Below, piece by piece: positions 25,959 to 32,757 of a stretch of DNA of 32,757 bases. A model generated the notes under the pieces. The model did no database searches. It saw nothing but the letters and a program-made list of their open reading frames with translations, and was not told the DNA's origin. The position numbers and the translations under genes are program-made. Numbering within the stretch: position 1 is the first letter of the stretch; each line of letters begins with the position of its first letter. This DNA is from Maledivibacter sp. GTDB taxonomy: Bacteria > Bacillota > Clostridia > Peptostreptococcales > Caminicellaceae. The stretch lies in contig JAOASB010000036.1 in assembly GCA_025210375.1 (NCBI GenBank), positions 1-32,757 of the forward strand, written 5' to 3'.

Positions 25959-27842
25959 ATGACTGAAAGATTTGAAGCAGGTACATATGATGTCATAGTA
26001 GTTGGAGCTGGACATGCTGGATGTGAAGCTGCATTAGCTCCTGCAAGAATGGGACAAAGGACTTTATTATTATCTATTAACCTTGATTCTATCGCTATGA
26101 TGCCTTGTAATCCATCCATAGGAGGTACGGGAAAGGGACATCTTGTGAGGGAGATCGATGCCTTGGGTGGAGAGATGGGATTAAATATCGATAAAGCTTT
26201 TATTCAAAGTAGAATGTTAAACACAGCTAAGGGGCCTGCAGTACATTCCTTAAGGGCTCAAGCTGACAAGCATTTATATCATACTGAAATGAAAAGGGTC
26301 TTGGAAAATGAGATCAATTTAGATATAAAGCAGGGGGAAGTTGTAGAAATATTAACTGAGGATAATAAGGCCAAGGGAGTAGTCTTAAGGGCTGGTTCTA
26401 TATATTATAGTAAGGTTGTAATATTGGCTACTGGAACATATTTAGGAGGAAAAATTTTTATTGGTCAATCCAGCTTTCAAAGTGGACCTAATGGGTTGGC
26501 ACCATCATTGGAGCTTACTGAAAGCCTAGAAAAATGTGATATAAAGCTTAGAAGATTTAAAACGGGTACACCCGCAAGAGTTGATAGAAAAAACCTTGAT
26601 TTCAGCCAGATGGAAGAGCAGCCAGGGGATAAGGAAATCGTGCCCTTTTCATTCATGAATGATGAGCTTGAAATGGACCAAGTATCCTGTTGGCTTACAT
26701 ATACAAATGGTGAGACCCATAGAATCATATATAAAAATATACATAGATCTGCTATGTATAGTGGAAAGATTGAAGGAACAGGACCAAGATACTGTCCATC
26801 AATAGAAGATAAGATAGTTAGATTTGCCGATAAGAATAGACATCAGTTATTTATAGAACCAGAAGGATTAAATACAAATGAAATGTATGTACAGGGGATG
26901 TCAACAAGTTTACCTGAGGATGTCCAGATAGCTTTTTTAAGTACCATACCTGGACTTAAGGATATCAAAATAATGAGACCTGCCTATGCAATAGAATATG
27001 ATTGTATAGATCCCACGGAACTAAAATTATCCCTTGAATTTAAAGAGATAGAAAATCTTTTTTCAGCTGGGCAATTTAATGGATCTTCAGGCTATGAAGA
27101 AGCTGCTGCACAAGGTCTTATGGCTGGAATAAATGCTGTATTAAAGATTAAAGGAGAAGAAGCCTTTATATTAGATAGGTCTGAGGCCTATATAGGTGTT
27201 TTAATTGATGACCTAGTTACAAAGGGAACCAATGAACCCTATAGGATGATGACTTCTAGAGCGGAATACAGACTAATTCTAAGACAAGACAATGCTGACC
27301 TTAGGCTAACTGAGAAGGGGTATAGTATAGGATTGGTAAGGGAAGATAGATATAAGAAATATCTTAATAGAAAAGCTCAGCTTGAAATGGAAATGGAGAG
27401 ATTAAAGAATACATATATAAAACCAAATGAAATTAATGCTTTTTTAGAAAAAAATAATAGTTCACAAATAAAGAATAGTATGTCCTTATACGATCTTATA
27501 AAGAGACCAGAAATTGATTATGATATGTTAAAGGATATTGATAGGACTAGACCGGATATAAGAAGAGATGTGGAAAGACAGTGTAATATTCAAATAAAGT
27601 ATGCAGGATATATAAGTAAGCAGTTAAAGCAGGTGGATCAATTTAAGAAGCTTGAAAGCAAAAAATTATCACCAAATGTGGATTATTTAAAAATTGAGGG
27701 GTTAAGATTAGAGGCACGGCAAAAGCTTAATGAAATAAAACCGCTTTCCGTAGGCCAAGCCTCAAGGATATCAGGGGTTTCTCCCGCAGATATTTCCGTA
27801 TTGCTAGTCTATTTAGAGCAGCAAAGGAGAAGGAAGGGATAA
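25959..27842 (+). CDS. mnmG: tRNA uridine-5-carboxymethylaminomethyl modification enzyme MnmG (GidA)
   Basis: This 627-residue FAD enzyme is the partner of MnmE in U34 modification. The FAD dinucleotide motif [14 protein letters not shown] lies at about residues 14-27, [25 protein letters not shown] follows, then [11 protein letters not shown] and [10 protein letters not shown]. The C-terminal helical domain ([12 protein letters not shown]) contacts MnmE and tRNA. The ATG at 25959 has GGAGG (25946-25950) eight bases before it; an ATG at 25944 overlaps that site and is rejected. rsmG starts three bases after the stop. Confidence 0.98.
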   Translation: MTERFEAGTYDVIVVGAGHAGCEAALAPARMGQRTLLLSINLDSIAMMPCNPSIGGTGKGHLVREIDALGGEMGLNIDKAFIQSRMLNTAKGPAVHSLRAQADKHLYHTEMKRVLENEINLDIKQGEVVEILTEDNKAKGVVLRAGSIYYSKVVILATGTYLGGKIFIGQSSFQSGPNGLAPSLELTESLEKCDIKLRRFKTGTPARVDRKNLDFSQMEEQPGDKEIVPFSFMNDELEMDQVSCWLTYTNGETHRIIYKNIHRSAMYSGKIEGTGPRYCPSIEDKIVRFADKNRHQLFIEPEGLNTNEMYVQGMSTSLPEDVQIAFLSTIPGLKDIKIMRPAYAIEYDCIDPTELKLSLEFKEIENLFSAGQFNGSSGYEEAAAQGLMAGINAVLKIKGEEAFILDRSEAYIGVLIDDLVTKGTNEPYRMMTSRAEYRLILRQDNADLRLTEKGYSIGLVREDRYKKYLNRKAQLEMEMERLKNTYIKPNEINAFLEKNNSSQIKNSMSLYDLIKRPEIDYDMLKDIDRTRPDIRRDVERQCNIQIKYAGYISKQLKQVDQFKKLESKKLSPNVDYLKIEGLRLEARQKLNEIKPLSVGQASRISGVSPADISVLLVYLEQQRRRKG

Positions 27843-27845
27843 TAA

Positions 27846-28565
27846 ATGAATAGTAAGGATATATTGAAGCAAGGTGGTAAAGAGATAGCCCTAGATATAG
27901 ATAATAGAATGATTGAAAAGTTTGGTATATATAAGGAGCTATTAATAGAATGGAATAAAAAAATTAATCTTACAGGTATTACTGAAGAAAATGAGGTTAT
28001 GATTAAGCATTTTTTAGATTCTTTAACCTGTCTCATGACCGGTGTTATTAAACAGGATTCAAAGATAATAGATGTAGGTACAGGGGCTGGTTTCCCTGGG
28101 ATTCCTTTAAAGATATATTATGAAGATATAAAGCTTACTTTGCTAGATTCTTTGAATAAGAGAATCAAGTATCTAAATACTGTTTGCAAAGAAGCCGGCC
28201 TTAAAAATGTGGAACTACTGCATGGTAGGGCCGAAGATTATGGAATGAATCCAGAATATAGAGGAAAATATGATGTGGCAGTGGCGAGAGCTGTGGCTGA
28301 TTTAAGTGTACTAAGTGAGTATTGCCTTCCCTTTGTAAAGCTTAATGGATATTTTATTGCACAAAAAGGTCCAAAAGCCTATGAAGAAGTTTCAAAGTCA
28401 GAGAAAGCTGTTAGTATTTTAGGCGGAGAGATAATAGATACCTTGGATGCTAAGCTGCCCTTTACTGAAATAGAGCATACCTTAGTAGTTATAAAGAAGG
28501 TTAAGGAAACTCCTAAAAAATATCCTAGAAAAGCTGGTACTCCTACTAAAAAGCCTATAGTTTAA
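27846..28565 (+). CDS. rsmG: 16S rRNA (guanine-527-N7) methyltransferase RsmG (GidB)
   Basis: This 239-residue SAM-dependent enzyme methylates G527 of 16S rRNA, the position linked to streptomycin sensitivity. It has INLTGI and HFLDSLT near the start, the SAM motif IDVGTGAGFPGIPLKI (about 75-90), TLLDSLNKRIKYL and VARAVADLSVLSEYCLPF. The C-terminal tail is basic and proline/lysine rich (ETPKKYPRKAGTPTKKP). It is coupled to mnmG with the ribosome binding site inside the mnmG end. Confidence 0.97.
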   Translation: MNSKDILKQGGKEIALDIDNRMIEKFGIYKELLIEWNKKINLTGITEENEVMIKHFLDSLTCLMTGVIKQDSKIIDVGTGAGFPGIPLKIYYEDIKLTLLDSLNKRIKYLNTVCKEAGLKNVELLHGRAEDYGMNPEYRGKYDVAVARAVADLSVLSEYCLPFVKLNGYFIAQKGPKAYEEVSKSEKAVSILGGEIIDTLDAKLPFTEIEHTLVVIKKVKETPKKYPRKAGTPTKKPIV

Positions 28566-28673
28566 AGCAAATACTACTTGGAAATTTTTTTAGGATTAAA
28601 AAAATAAGAAGGAAGTAGCATATTTATGACGAATATTTAGGTTAAGGAGTATTAATATAAGGGGACGTGTACA

Positions 28674-29477
28674 ATGGAAAATGTGAGTTTGAAAAATAAA
28701 GTTACATATTTATCTGTTGATGATATTAAGCCAAATCCTTTTCAACCAAGAAAGACTTTTACCGATGAAAGTCTAGAGGAACTTTCATCTTCAATAAAGG
28801 CATATGGTATTATTCAGCCTATTAGTGTAAGACAGATAAAAGAAGATACCTTTGAACTGGTGGCTGGTGAAAGAAGGTTGAGGGCCTCAAAACTGGCTGG
28901 ACTAGATTCAATACCTGCTATAATTATTGAAATGAGTGACGATGATTCTGCTGTTGTTGCCTTGATTGAGAATTTGCAGAGAGAGGATTTAAATTTTATT
29001 GAAGAAGCACAGGGTTATCATAGGTTAATAAGTGAGCATGGATTTACACAGCAGGAGCTAGCTGAAAAGGTAGGAAAGAATCAATCCACCATAGCGAATA
29101 AGTTAAGGGTGCTTAAGTTACCTGATGATATAAAGATATTACTAATCCAACACAAATTGACGGAAAGACACGGAAGAGCTTTATTAAAGTTGCCCGATGA
29201 AGAAATACAAAAAGAAATATTAGAAATAGTCATTAAAAAGGGATTAAATGTTAAAAGAACTGAGAGTCTGATAAAGGATACCCTTGAGGAGCTTACAAAG
29301 CCCGATGAACCGGAAAGAAGACAATCCATAAAGAGTTCATTAAACTTTAGAATTTACTTAAACACTTTGAAAAATGCATACAATGCCATAAGGGATACGG
29401 GTTTAGATGCTAAATATAGTCAAGCTGACAAGGGTGATTATATAGAAGTTGTTGTAAAAATACCTAAAAAGAAATAA
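28674..29477 (+). CDS. noc: ParB-family nucleoid occlusion protein (Noc-like), lacking the membrane helix
   Basis: This 267-residue ParB-fold CTPase/DNA-binding protein has the N-terminal ParB motifs NPFQPRKTF, GIIQPISVR and GERRLRAS, ENLQREDL, then a helix-turn-helix with NQSTIANKLRVLKLP. The QSTxANKLR helix is Noc-like, while true ParB/Spo0J proteins have SRPxIANxLR, as in the second copy at 31336. Position after rsmG also matches noc. The known N-terminal amphipathic membrane helix of Noc is absent: the protein begins MENVSLKNKVTYLSVDDI and an in-frame stop lies seven codons upstream. No exact Noc site (ATTTCCCGGGAAAT) was seen in the window. A strong terminator follows. Confidence 0.82.
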   Translation: MENVSLKNKVTYLSVDDIKPNPFQPRKTFTDESLEELSSSIKAYGIIQPISVRQIKEDTFELVAGERRLRASKLAGLDSIPAIIIEMSDDDSAVVALIENLQREDLNFIEEAQGYHRLISEHGFTQQELAEKVGKNQSTIANKLRVLKLPDDIKILLIQHKLTERHGRALLKLPDEEIQKEILEIVIKKGLNVKRTESLIKDTLEELTKPDEPERRQSIKSSLNFRIYLNTLKNAYNAIRDTGLDAKYSQADKGDYIEVVVKIPKKK

Positions 29478-29481
29478 ATGG

Positions 29482-29507
29482 ATCGTAGCTATGGCTACGA
29501 TTTTTTT
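29482..29507 (+). terminator. Rho-independent terminator after noc
   Basis: ATCGTAGC (29482-29489), loop TATG, GCTACGAT (29494-29501), then a run of T residues. It begins five bases after the stop codon. Confidence 0.92.
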
Positions 29508-29595
29508 ATTACATTGCCAAGAGATAAGGAACTTGATAGAATAGGTTAAATATTTGAACTTAGAACTACAAAAGCATCTCAAGATGGTTTTGTTT

Positions 29596-29865
29596 TTACA
29601 CCTTTCCTAATAAAGTCAATATACCAATAATGATGAAGGCGCTGCCTGCTGCGGTTTGAAGATAAACTCGGGGTATTAATTTGATTATATATGTACTTGC
29701 TAGTACACCTAATAATGCACTGAGTACAAGTGCTAAGGATGCACCTATAAAGACTCCCCAAATAGATTTTGTTTGTGTTGCCAATAACATTGTTTGGAGT
29801 TGAGTCTTATCTCCTAATTCAGCGATAAAAACCATCCAAAAAGAAGTAAAAATAATTTTCCACAT
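29596..29865 (-). CDS. Half-size TMEM165/GDT1 (UPF0016) family membrane protein
   Basis: This 89-residue protein contains one copy of the family motif ELGDKTQLQTMLLATQ (about 15-30) and three hydrophobic segments (about 1-14, 36-57, 65-87). Family members transport Mn2+ or Ca2+, and most bacterial ones have two such halves in about 190 residues. The single-domain form would act as a homodimer or with another gene; no second copy is nearby. The ATG at 29865 follows AGGAGG (29878-29873) with 7 bases; an upstream ATG at 29886 overlaps poor context. It is transcribed toward oriC between noc and soj, which is not a conserved location. Confidence 0.8.
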   Translation of the reverse strand: MWKIIFTSFWMVFIAELGDKTQLQTMLLATQTKSIWGVFIGASLALVLSALLGVLASTYIIKLIPRVYLQTAAGSAFIIIGILTLLGKV

Positions 29866-29958
29866 TAAATTTCCTCCTGTAGACATAGGCCCTAATATTT
29901 ATTCTTATTAGCAAAAAACAAAAATATGTATAATTTTAAAATGAAAATAGTACAGTTG

Positions 29959-30116
29959 AATAAATTATATAATCCTATACGTGGCAAAGTTGTATATATG
30001 AATATCATCCTTAATTTGATCACTTAAGATATAAACATATTTGATGGTATATCTATTGGGATATTAAAATTACATAGGCAGATGGTTTTTTATAGAAAGC
30101 AATTATAAAATTTGCT
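29959..30116 (+). mobile_element. MITE-like element C, full copy C3 (158 bp) with 6-bp target duplication
   Basis: The element is bounded by direct repeats CAGTTG at 29953-29958 and 30117-30122. The interior is similar to C1 (GAATATCATCC, TTAAGATATAAACATATTTG, GATGGTATA, AGATGGTTTTT). Termini have drifted (AAATTATATAA versus TTATAAAATTTGCT). No ORF is inside. Confidence 0.75.
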
Positions 30117-30122
30117 CAGTTG

Positions 30123-30271
30123 TTTAAATTTTTAAAAAATATATAAATTTAAAGAAGGAATAACTTATAAAGAAAAGAAAATATATAATTAGAATATAAT
30201 AGTTTCATTAGATTTCTATAGAATAAAGGGTTATTCAAAACATAAATTTTGATATTACTATGGTAAATTTC
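30123..30271. other. Non-coding stretch between C3 and A3
   Basis: This is AT-rich sequence with no open reading frame, RNA gene or clear promoter that I could support. Confidence 0.5.
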
Positions 30272-30375
30272 TATAGGGATTTTAGTATAGACTTTAACTT
30301 ACACAAGTCTCAGATGCCCAGAACCATCGCATATTTGTCCATGTATAGGTTAAGTTATACTATGAAAACCCTATA
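30272..30375 (+). repeat. 104-bp palindromic repeat, subfamily A, copy A3
   Basis: It is 104 bp from TATAGGG to CCCTATA. The loop CCAGAACCATC is closed by ATGC and GCAT. It is followed after one base by B3, the same A-B order as the composite before mnmG but on the opposite strand. Confidence 0.85.
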
Positions 30376-30376
30376 T

Positions 30377-30480
30377 TATAGATATTCCAGTTAAACAATT
30401 AATTTATACACATCAAAAATCCCTAAAAACATCGGATATTTTGAGATGTATAAATTAAAGCTTTAAATAGAATCTCTATA
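30377..30480 (+). repeat. 104-bp palindromic repeat, subfamily B, copy B3
   Basis: It is 104 bp, TATAGAT to CTCTATA. The loop region CTAAAAACATC is closed by ATCC and GGAT. It lies about 80 bp upstream of soj. Confidence 0.85.
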
Positions 30481-30561
30481 AAAATTTGGAAGAACGGTTA
30501 AAAGTAAAGTAATGTCAGAATCTTAATCTTTTCATAACCCTAAAAGGGGGAGTGATATAAA

Positions 30562-31335
30562 GTGGGAAAAGTAATAGCCTTGTTCAATCAGAAAGGTGGA
30601 GTTGGTAAAACAACGACTAATGTCAATTTAAGTGCTTGTATTGCTTTAAAGGGGAAAAAGGTACTTATAATAGATATAGACCCTCAAGGTAATACAACCA
30701 GTGGATTTGGTATAGATAAAGATGGCACAGAATGCAATATTTATGATGCTTTAATGGGGGATGAGGATATAAAAAAGTGTATTATTAGTACGGATTACAA
30801 AAATATTGATATCATCCCTTCAAATGTACAATTAGCTGGAGCAGAGATTGAACTTACAAATTTATCTGGAAGAGAATATAAATTTAAGGATATGATAGAA
30901 GAGATAAGGGATGGCTATGATTATATTTTTGTAGATTGTCCTCCATCCTTAGGGCTTTTAACAATTAATTCCTTGACGGGAGTTGATAGTGTCATAATAC
31001 CTATTCAATGTGAGTATTATGCATTAGAAGGGGTAAGCCAACTTATGAATACAATACAATTAGTTAGACAGAACCTTAATCCCTCACTTGAAATTCAAGG
31101 AGTAGTTTTAAGTATGTTCGATGGCAGAACTAACCTTTCTATTCAAGTTGTTGATGAAGTGAAAAAGTATTTTAGAGGAAAGGTATATAGAACAATTATA
31201 CCCAGAAACGTAAGATTAGCGGAAGCACCTAGCCATGGTATGCCGGTTATAGAATATGATCCAAAGTCAAAGGGAGCAGAAGCCTATAGTGAGCTTGCTG
31301 ATGAGTTTTTAGAATTAGAAGAGGATGTGATTTAA
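30562..31335 (+). CDS. soj: Chromosome-partitioning ATPase Soj/ParA
   Basis: This 257-residue MinD/ParA-type ATPase has a deviant Walker A KGGVGKTT (about 10-17), IDIDPQGN (Walker A') and FVDCPPSLGLLT (Walker B). It cooperates with Spo0J to segregate origins and regulates DnaA in relatives. There is no N-terminal DNA-binding extension, the short chromosomal form. The start is GTG (30562) after AAGGGGGAG. The stop codon abuts the spo0J start. Confidence 0.96.
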   Translation: MGKVIALFNQKGGVGKTTTNVNLSACIALKGKKVLIIDIDPQGNTTSGFGIDKDGTECNIYDALMGDEDIKKCIISTDYKNIDIIPSNVQLAGAEIELTNLSGREYKFKDMIEEIRDGYDYIFVDCPPSLGLLTINSLTGVDSVIIPIQCEYYALEGVSQLMNTIQLVRQNLNPSLEIQGVVLSMFDGRTNLSIQVVDEVKKYFRGKVYRTIIPRNVRLAEAPSHGMPVIEYDPKSKGAEAYSELADEFLELEEDVI

Positions 31336-32214
31336 TTGGCAAAAGCTAAAAGGGGACTCGGAAAGGGTTTAAATGCCCTTATTCCTCAAAGTTTTGAAGA
31401 AAGTATTCTAAACAATGAAAAGAATTCCGGGGAATCCATTAAAATATTGAAAGTAGATGATATTAAGCCTAATATAAATCAGCCTAGAAAGCATTTTGAT
31501 AAAGAAAAGATAAAGGCTTTAGAAGAATCAATAATCAGTCATGGTATAATTCAGCCTATTATTGTAAGAAAGCTTGAAAAGGGATATGAAATTGTGGCAG
31601 GTGAAAGAAGATGGAGAGCTGCTAAAAACAAGGATTTAAAAGAAATTCCCTGCATAATAAAGGAATTAGATGATGAAAAGTTAATGGAATTATCTTTAAT
31701 TGAGAATCTACAAAGAGAAGATTTAAATGAGATTGAAGAGGCCCTAGCATATAAGCGTCTAAATGAAGAATTCAGTATGACCCAAGATAAAATTGGCAAA
31801 ACTGTAGGAAAAAGTAGGCCATATATTGCCAATACTCTAAGGCTATTAAACCTAGATGATGAGGTAAAAGAAATGATAGTTGAGGGAAAAATTTCTGGAG
31901 GACACGGAAGAACCCTTTTGAGGATAGAAAATATTAATCTTCAAAGGGAAATAGCCTCAAAAATCATATCAGAGACATTAACTGTAAGAGAAACAGAAAA
32001 ACTTGTTTCTAAACTCCTTGACAAAGATTTGGCAAGAAAAAAAAGCTTTATAAAAAAAGAAAAGGACAGCGATATAACATATCTTGAAGAAAGTTTAAAG
32101 GAAGTACTTGGAACGAAGGTGAATATTGTTAATGGAAAGAAAAAAGGGAAAATTGAGATCGAATACTATAGTGATGAGGATTTAGAAAGAATAATAGAAT
32201 TCCTTAAAAAGTAG
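31336..32214 (+). CDS. spo0J: Chromosome-partitioning protein Spo0J/ParB
   Basis: This 292-residue ParB CTPase clamp binds parS. The N-terminus KAKRGLGKGLNALIP is the Soj-stimulating segment (conserved basic GLGKGLxALI). ParB boxes are NQPRKHFD, GIIQPIIVRK, GERRWRAA and ENLQREDLNEIEEA, followed by the helix-turn-helix GKSRPYIANTLRLLNL. The C-terminus carries a basic dimerisation region. The start is TTG directly after the soj stop, with GAGG in the soj end as ribosome binding site. Two parS-like sites lie just downstream. Confidence 0.96.
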   Translation: MAKAKRGLGKGLNALIPQSFEESILNNEKNSGESIKILKVDDIKPNINQPRKHFDKEKIKALEESIISHGIIQPIIVRKLEKGYEIVAGERRWRAAKNKDLKEIPCIIKELDDEKLMELSLIENLQREDLNEIEEALAYKRLNEEFSMTQDKIGKTVGKSRPYIANTLRLLNLDDEVKEMIVEGKISGGHGRTLLRIENINLQREIASKIISETLTVRETEKLVSKLLDKDLARKKSFIKKEKDSDITYLEESLKEVLGTKVNIVNGKKKGKIEIEYYSDEDLERIIEFLKK

Positions 32215-32215
32215 A

Positions 32216-32231
32216 TGTTTCACATGAAACA
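32216..32231. promoter_or_regulatory. parS-like site (one mismatch)
   Basis: TGTTTCACATGAAACA differs from the consensus TGTTTCACGTGAAACA by a single base at the centre, breaking the CACGTG palindrome. It begins two bases after the spo0J stop. Confidence 0.6.
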
Positions 32232-32256
32232 TTTACTTTTTTAACCTTTGAGAATA

Positions 32257-32361
32257 CTATAGGGATTTTAGTATAGACTTTAACTTATACAAGTACAAAA
32301 TGCCCAGAAGCATCGCATATTTATCCATGTATAAATTAAGTTATACTATGAAAACCCTATA
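32257..32361 (+). repeat. 104-bp palindromic repeat, subfamily A, copy A4
   Basis: It runs from CTATAGGGATTTTAG to AACCCTATA and is about 94 % identical to A3 by eye. The loop CCAGAAGCATC is closed by ATGC and GCAT. It sits between the two parS-type sites. Confidence 0.85.
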
Positions 32362-32378
32362 TATAACCCTTATATTAA

Positions 32379-32394
32379 TGTTTCACGTGAAACA
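32379..32394. promoter_or_regulatory. parS centromere site
   Basis: TGTTTCACGTGAAACA is a perfect 16-bp palindrome identical to the Firmicute parS consensus, the loading site of Spo0J. Confidence 0.95.
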
Positions 32395-32619
32395 TCTTTG
32401 TTTTCATAAAATTAAAAATAAAGTAATTAAAGCATATGATAAAAATAAACAGAAGGACGAGTGAGATGGATAGTTTGTTTTTTCAATATGACTAAAGTAA
32501 AATTATGAGATTCATTAGTCCCATACTTATGAGGAAGGAATATGTTATATGGACATTTGAGAATATAATTATAAAATTTCTTCAGGTAATCAAGGAGAAA
32601 GTTGTATAATATATATATG
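32395..32619. other. Non-coding stretch after parS
   Basis: This is AT-rich with no open reading frame longer than a few codons and no RNA gene visible, up to the next element C. Confidence 0.5.
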
Positions 32620-32757
32620 AGGAAATTGCATAACTCTTACTTGGCACAATTGCATATGCGAATATCATCCTTAATTTAATTACTTAAGATATAAGCATAT
32701 TTGGTGGTATAGCTTTGAAGATTTTTAAACTACATGTAGTAGATGGTTTTTATAGAA
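32620..32757 (+). mobile_element. MITE-like element C, copy C4, cut by the window end
   Basis: It starts AGGAAATTGCATAACTCTTA and continues with the interior shared with C1 (ACTTAAGATATAAGCATATT, GGTGGTATAG, GTAGATGGTTTTTATAGAA). The right end lies outside the window. Confidence 0.7.

Noticed and set aside
25718..30480. CRISPR array
   Set aside because: The repeats are about 104 bp, single or paired, with no regular spacers and no cas genes.

Overview
The window is the chromosomal replication-origin region of a low-GC Firmicute, almost certainly a member of the Clostridia. The evidence is AT-rich intergenic DNA, strong AGGAGG ribosome binding sites, frequent TTG and GTG starts, and the gene order rpmH-rnpA-yidD-yidC-jag-mnmE-mnmG-rsmG-noc-soj-spo0J on one side of dnaA, with dnaA-dnaN-S4-recF-gyrB-gyrA on the other. 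Genus cannot be fixed from this sequence; an anaerobic spore-former relative of the Alkaliphilus/Tissierella type is a guess.

Layout. At 1-53 lies the 5' end of a 16S rRNA gene on the minus strand, with two tandem promoters to its right. Next are a family-4-like uracil-DNA glycosylase (345-926), a complete branched-chain amino-acid ABC importer livK-livH-livM-livG-livF on the minus strand (1159-6008), and trpS on the plus strand. They are followed by an rsbV-rsbW-sigB partner-switching module (7734-9445, minus) and an unrecognised plus-strand membrane protein (9945-11606). Then come gyrA, gyrB, recF, the S4-domain protein, dnaN and dnaA, all on the minus strand. oriC is bipartite: a DnaA-box cluster upstream of dnaA (about 20834-21211), and a second patch between dnaA and dnaN with a DnaA box, a G-rich spacer and a DnaA-trio tract. 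From rpmH rightward nearly everything is on the plus strand: rpmH, rnpA, yidD, yidC, jag, mnmE, mnmG, rsmG, noc-like, soj and spo0J. The exception is a half-size GDT1/UPF0016 gene on the minus strand. A perfect parS and a one-mismatch parS follow spo0J. Transcription points away from oriC on both arms except for trpS, the 9945 gene and the GDT1 gene.

How the genes work together. DnaA, the DnaN clamp, RecF and gyrase serve replication and repair. RpmH, RnpA, YidD, YidC and Jag serve ribosome, RNase P and membrane-insertion functions. MnmE and MnmG modify tRNA wobble uridines, and RsmG methylates 16S rRNA. Soj, Spo0J and parS segregate origins. RsbV-RsbW-SigB is a general-stress regulator with a good self-recognition promoter in front of it.

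The unexpected content is between the genes. At least three families of small structured repeats are present. (1) A 104-bp palindromic element with TATAG...CTATA ends occurs in eight copies of two subfamilies (A and B). It has a conserved apical loop closed by a stem that changes in a compensatory way, and A-B composites occur twice. (2) A ~157-bp MITE-like element (C) with inverted termini occurs in about six complete or partial copies, one of them flanked by a perfect 6-bp direct repeat. (3) Two long hairpins (E) share only a conserved internal-loop core while their stems differ in sequence but stay paired. A further long imperfect palindrome (D) lies between mnmE and mnmG. These are the best candidates for something undescribed.
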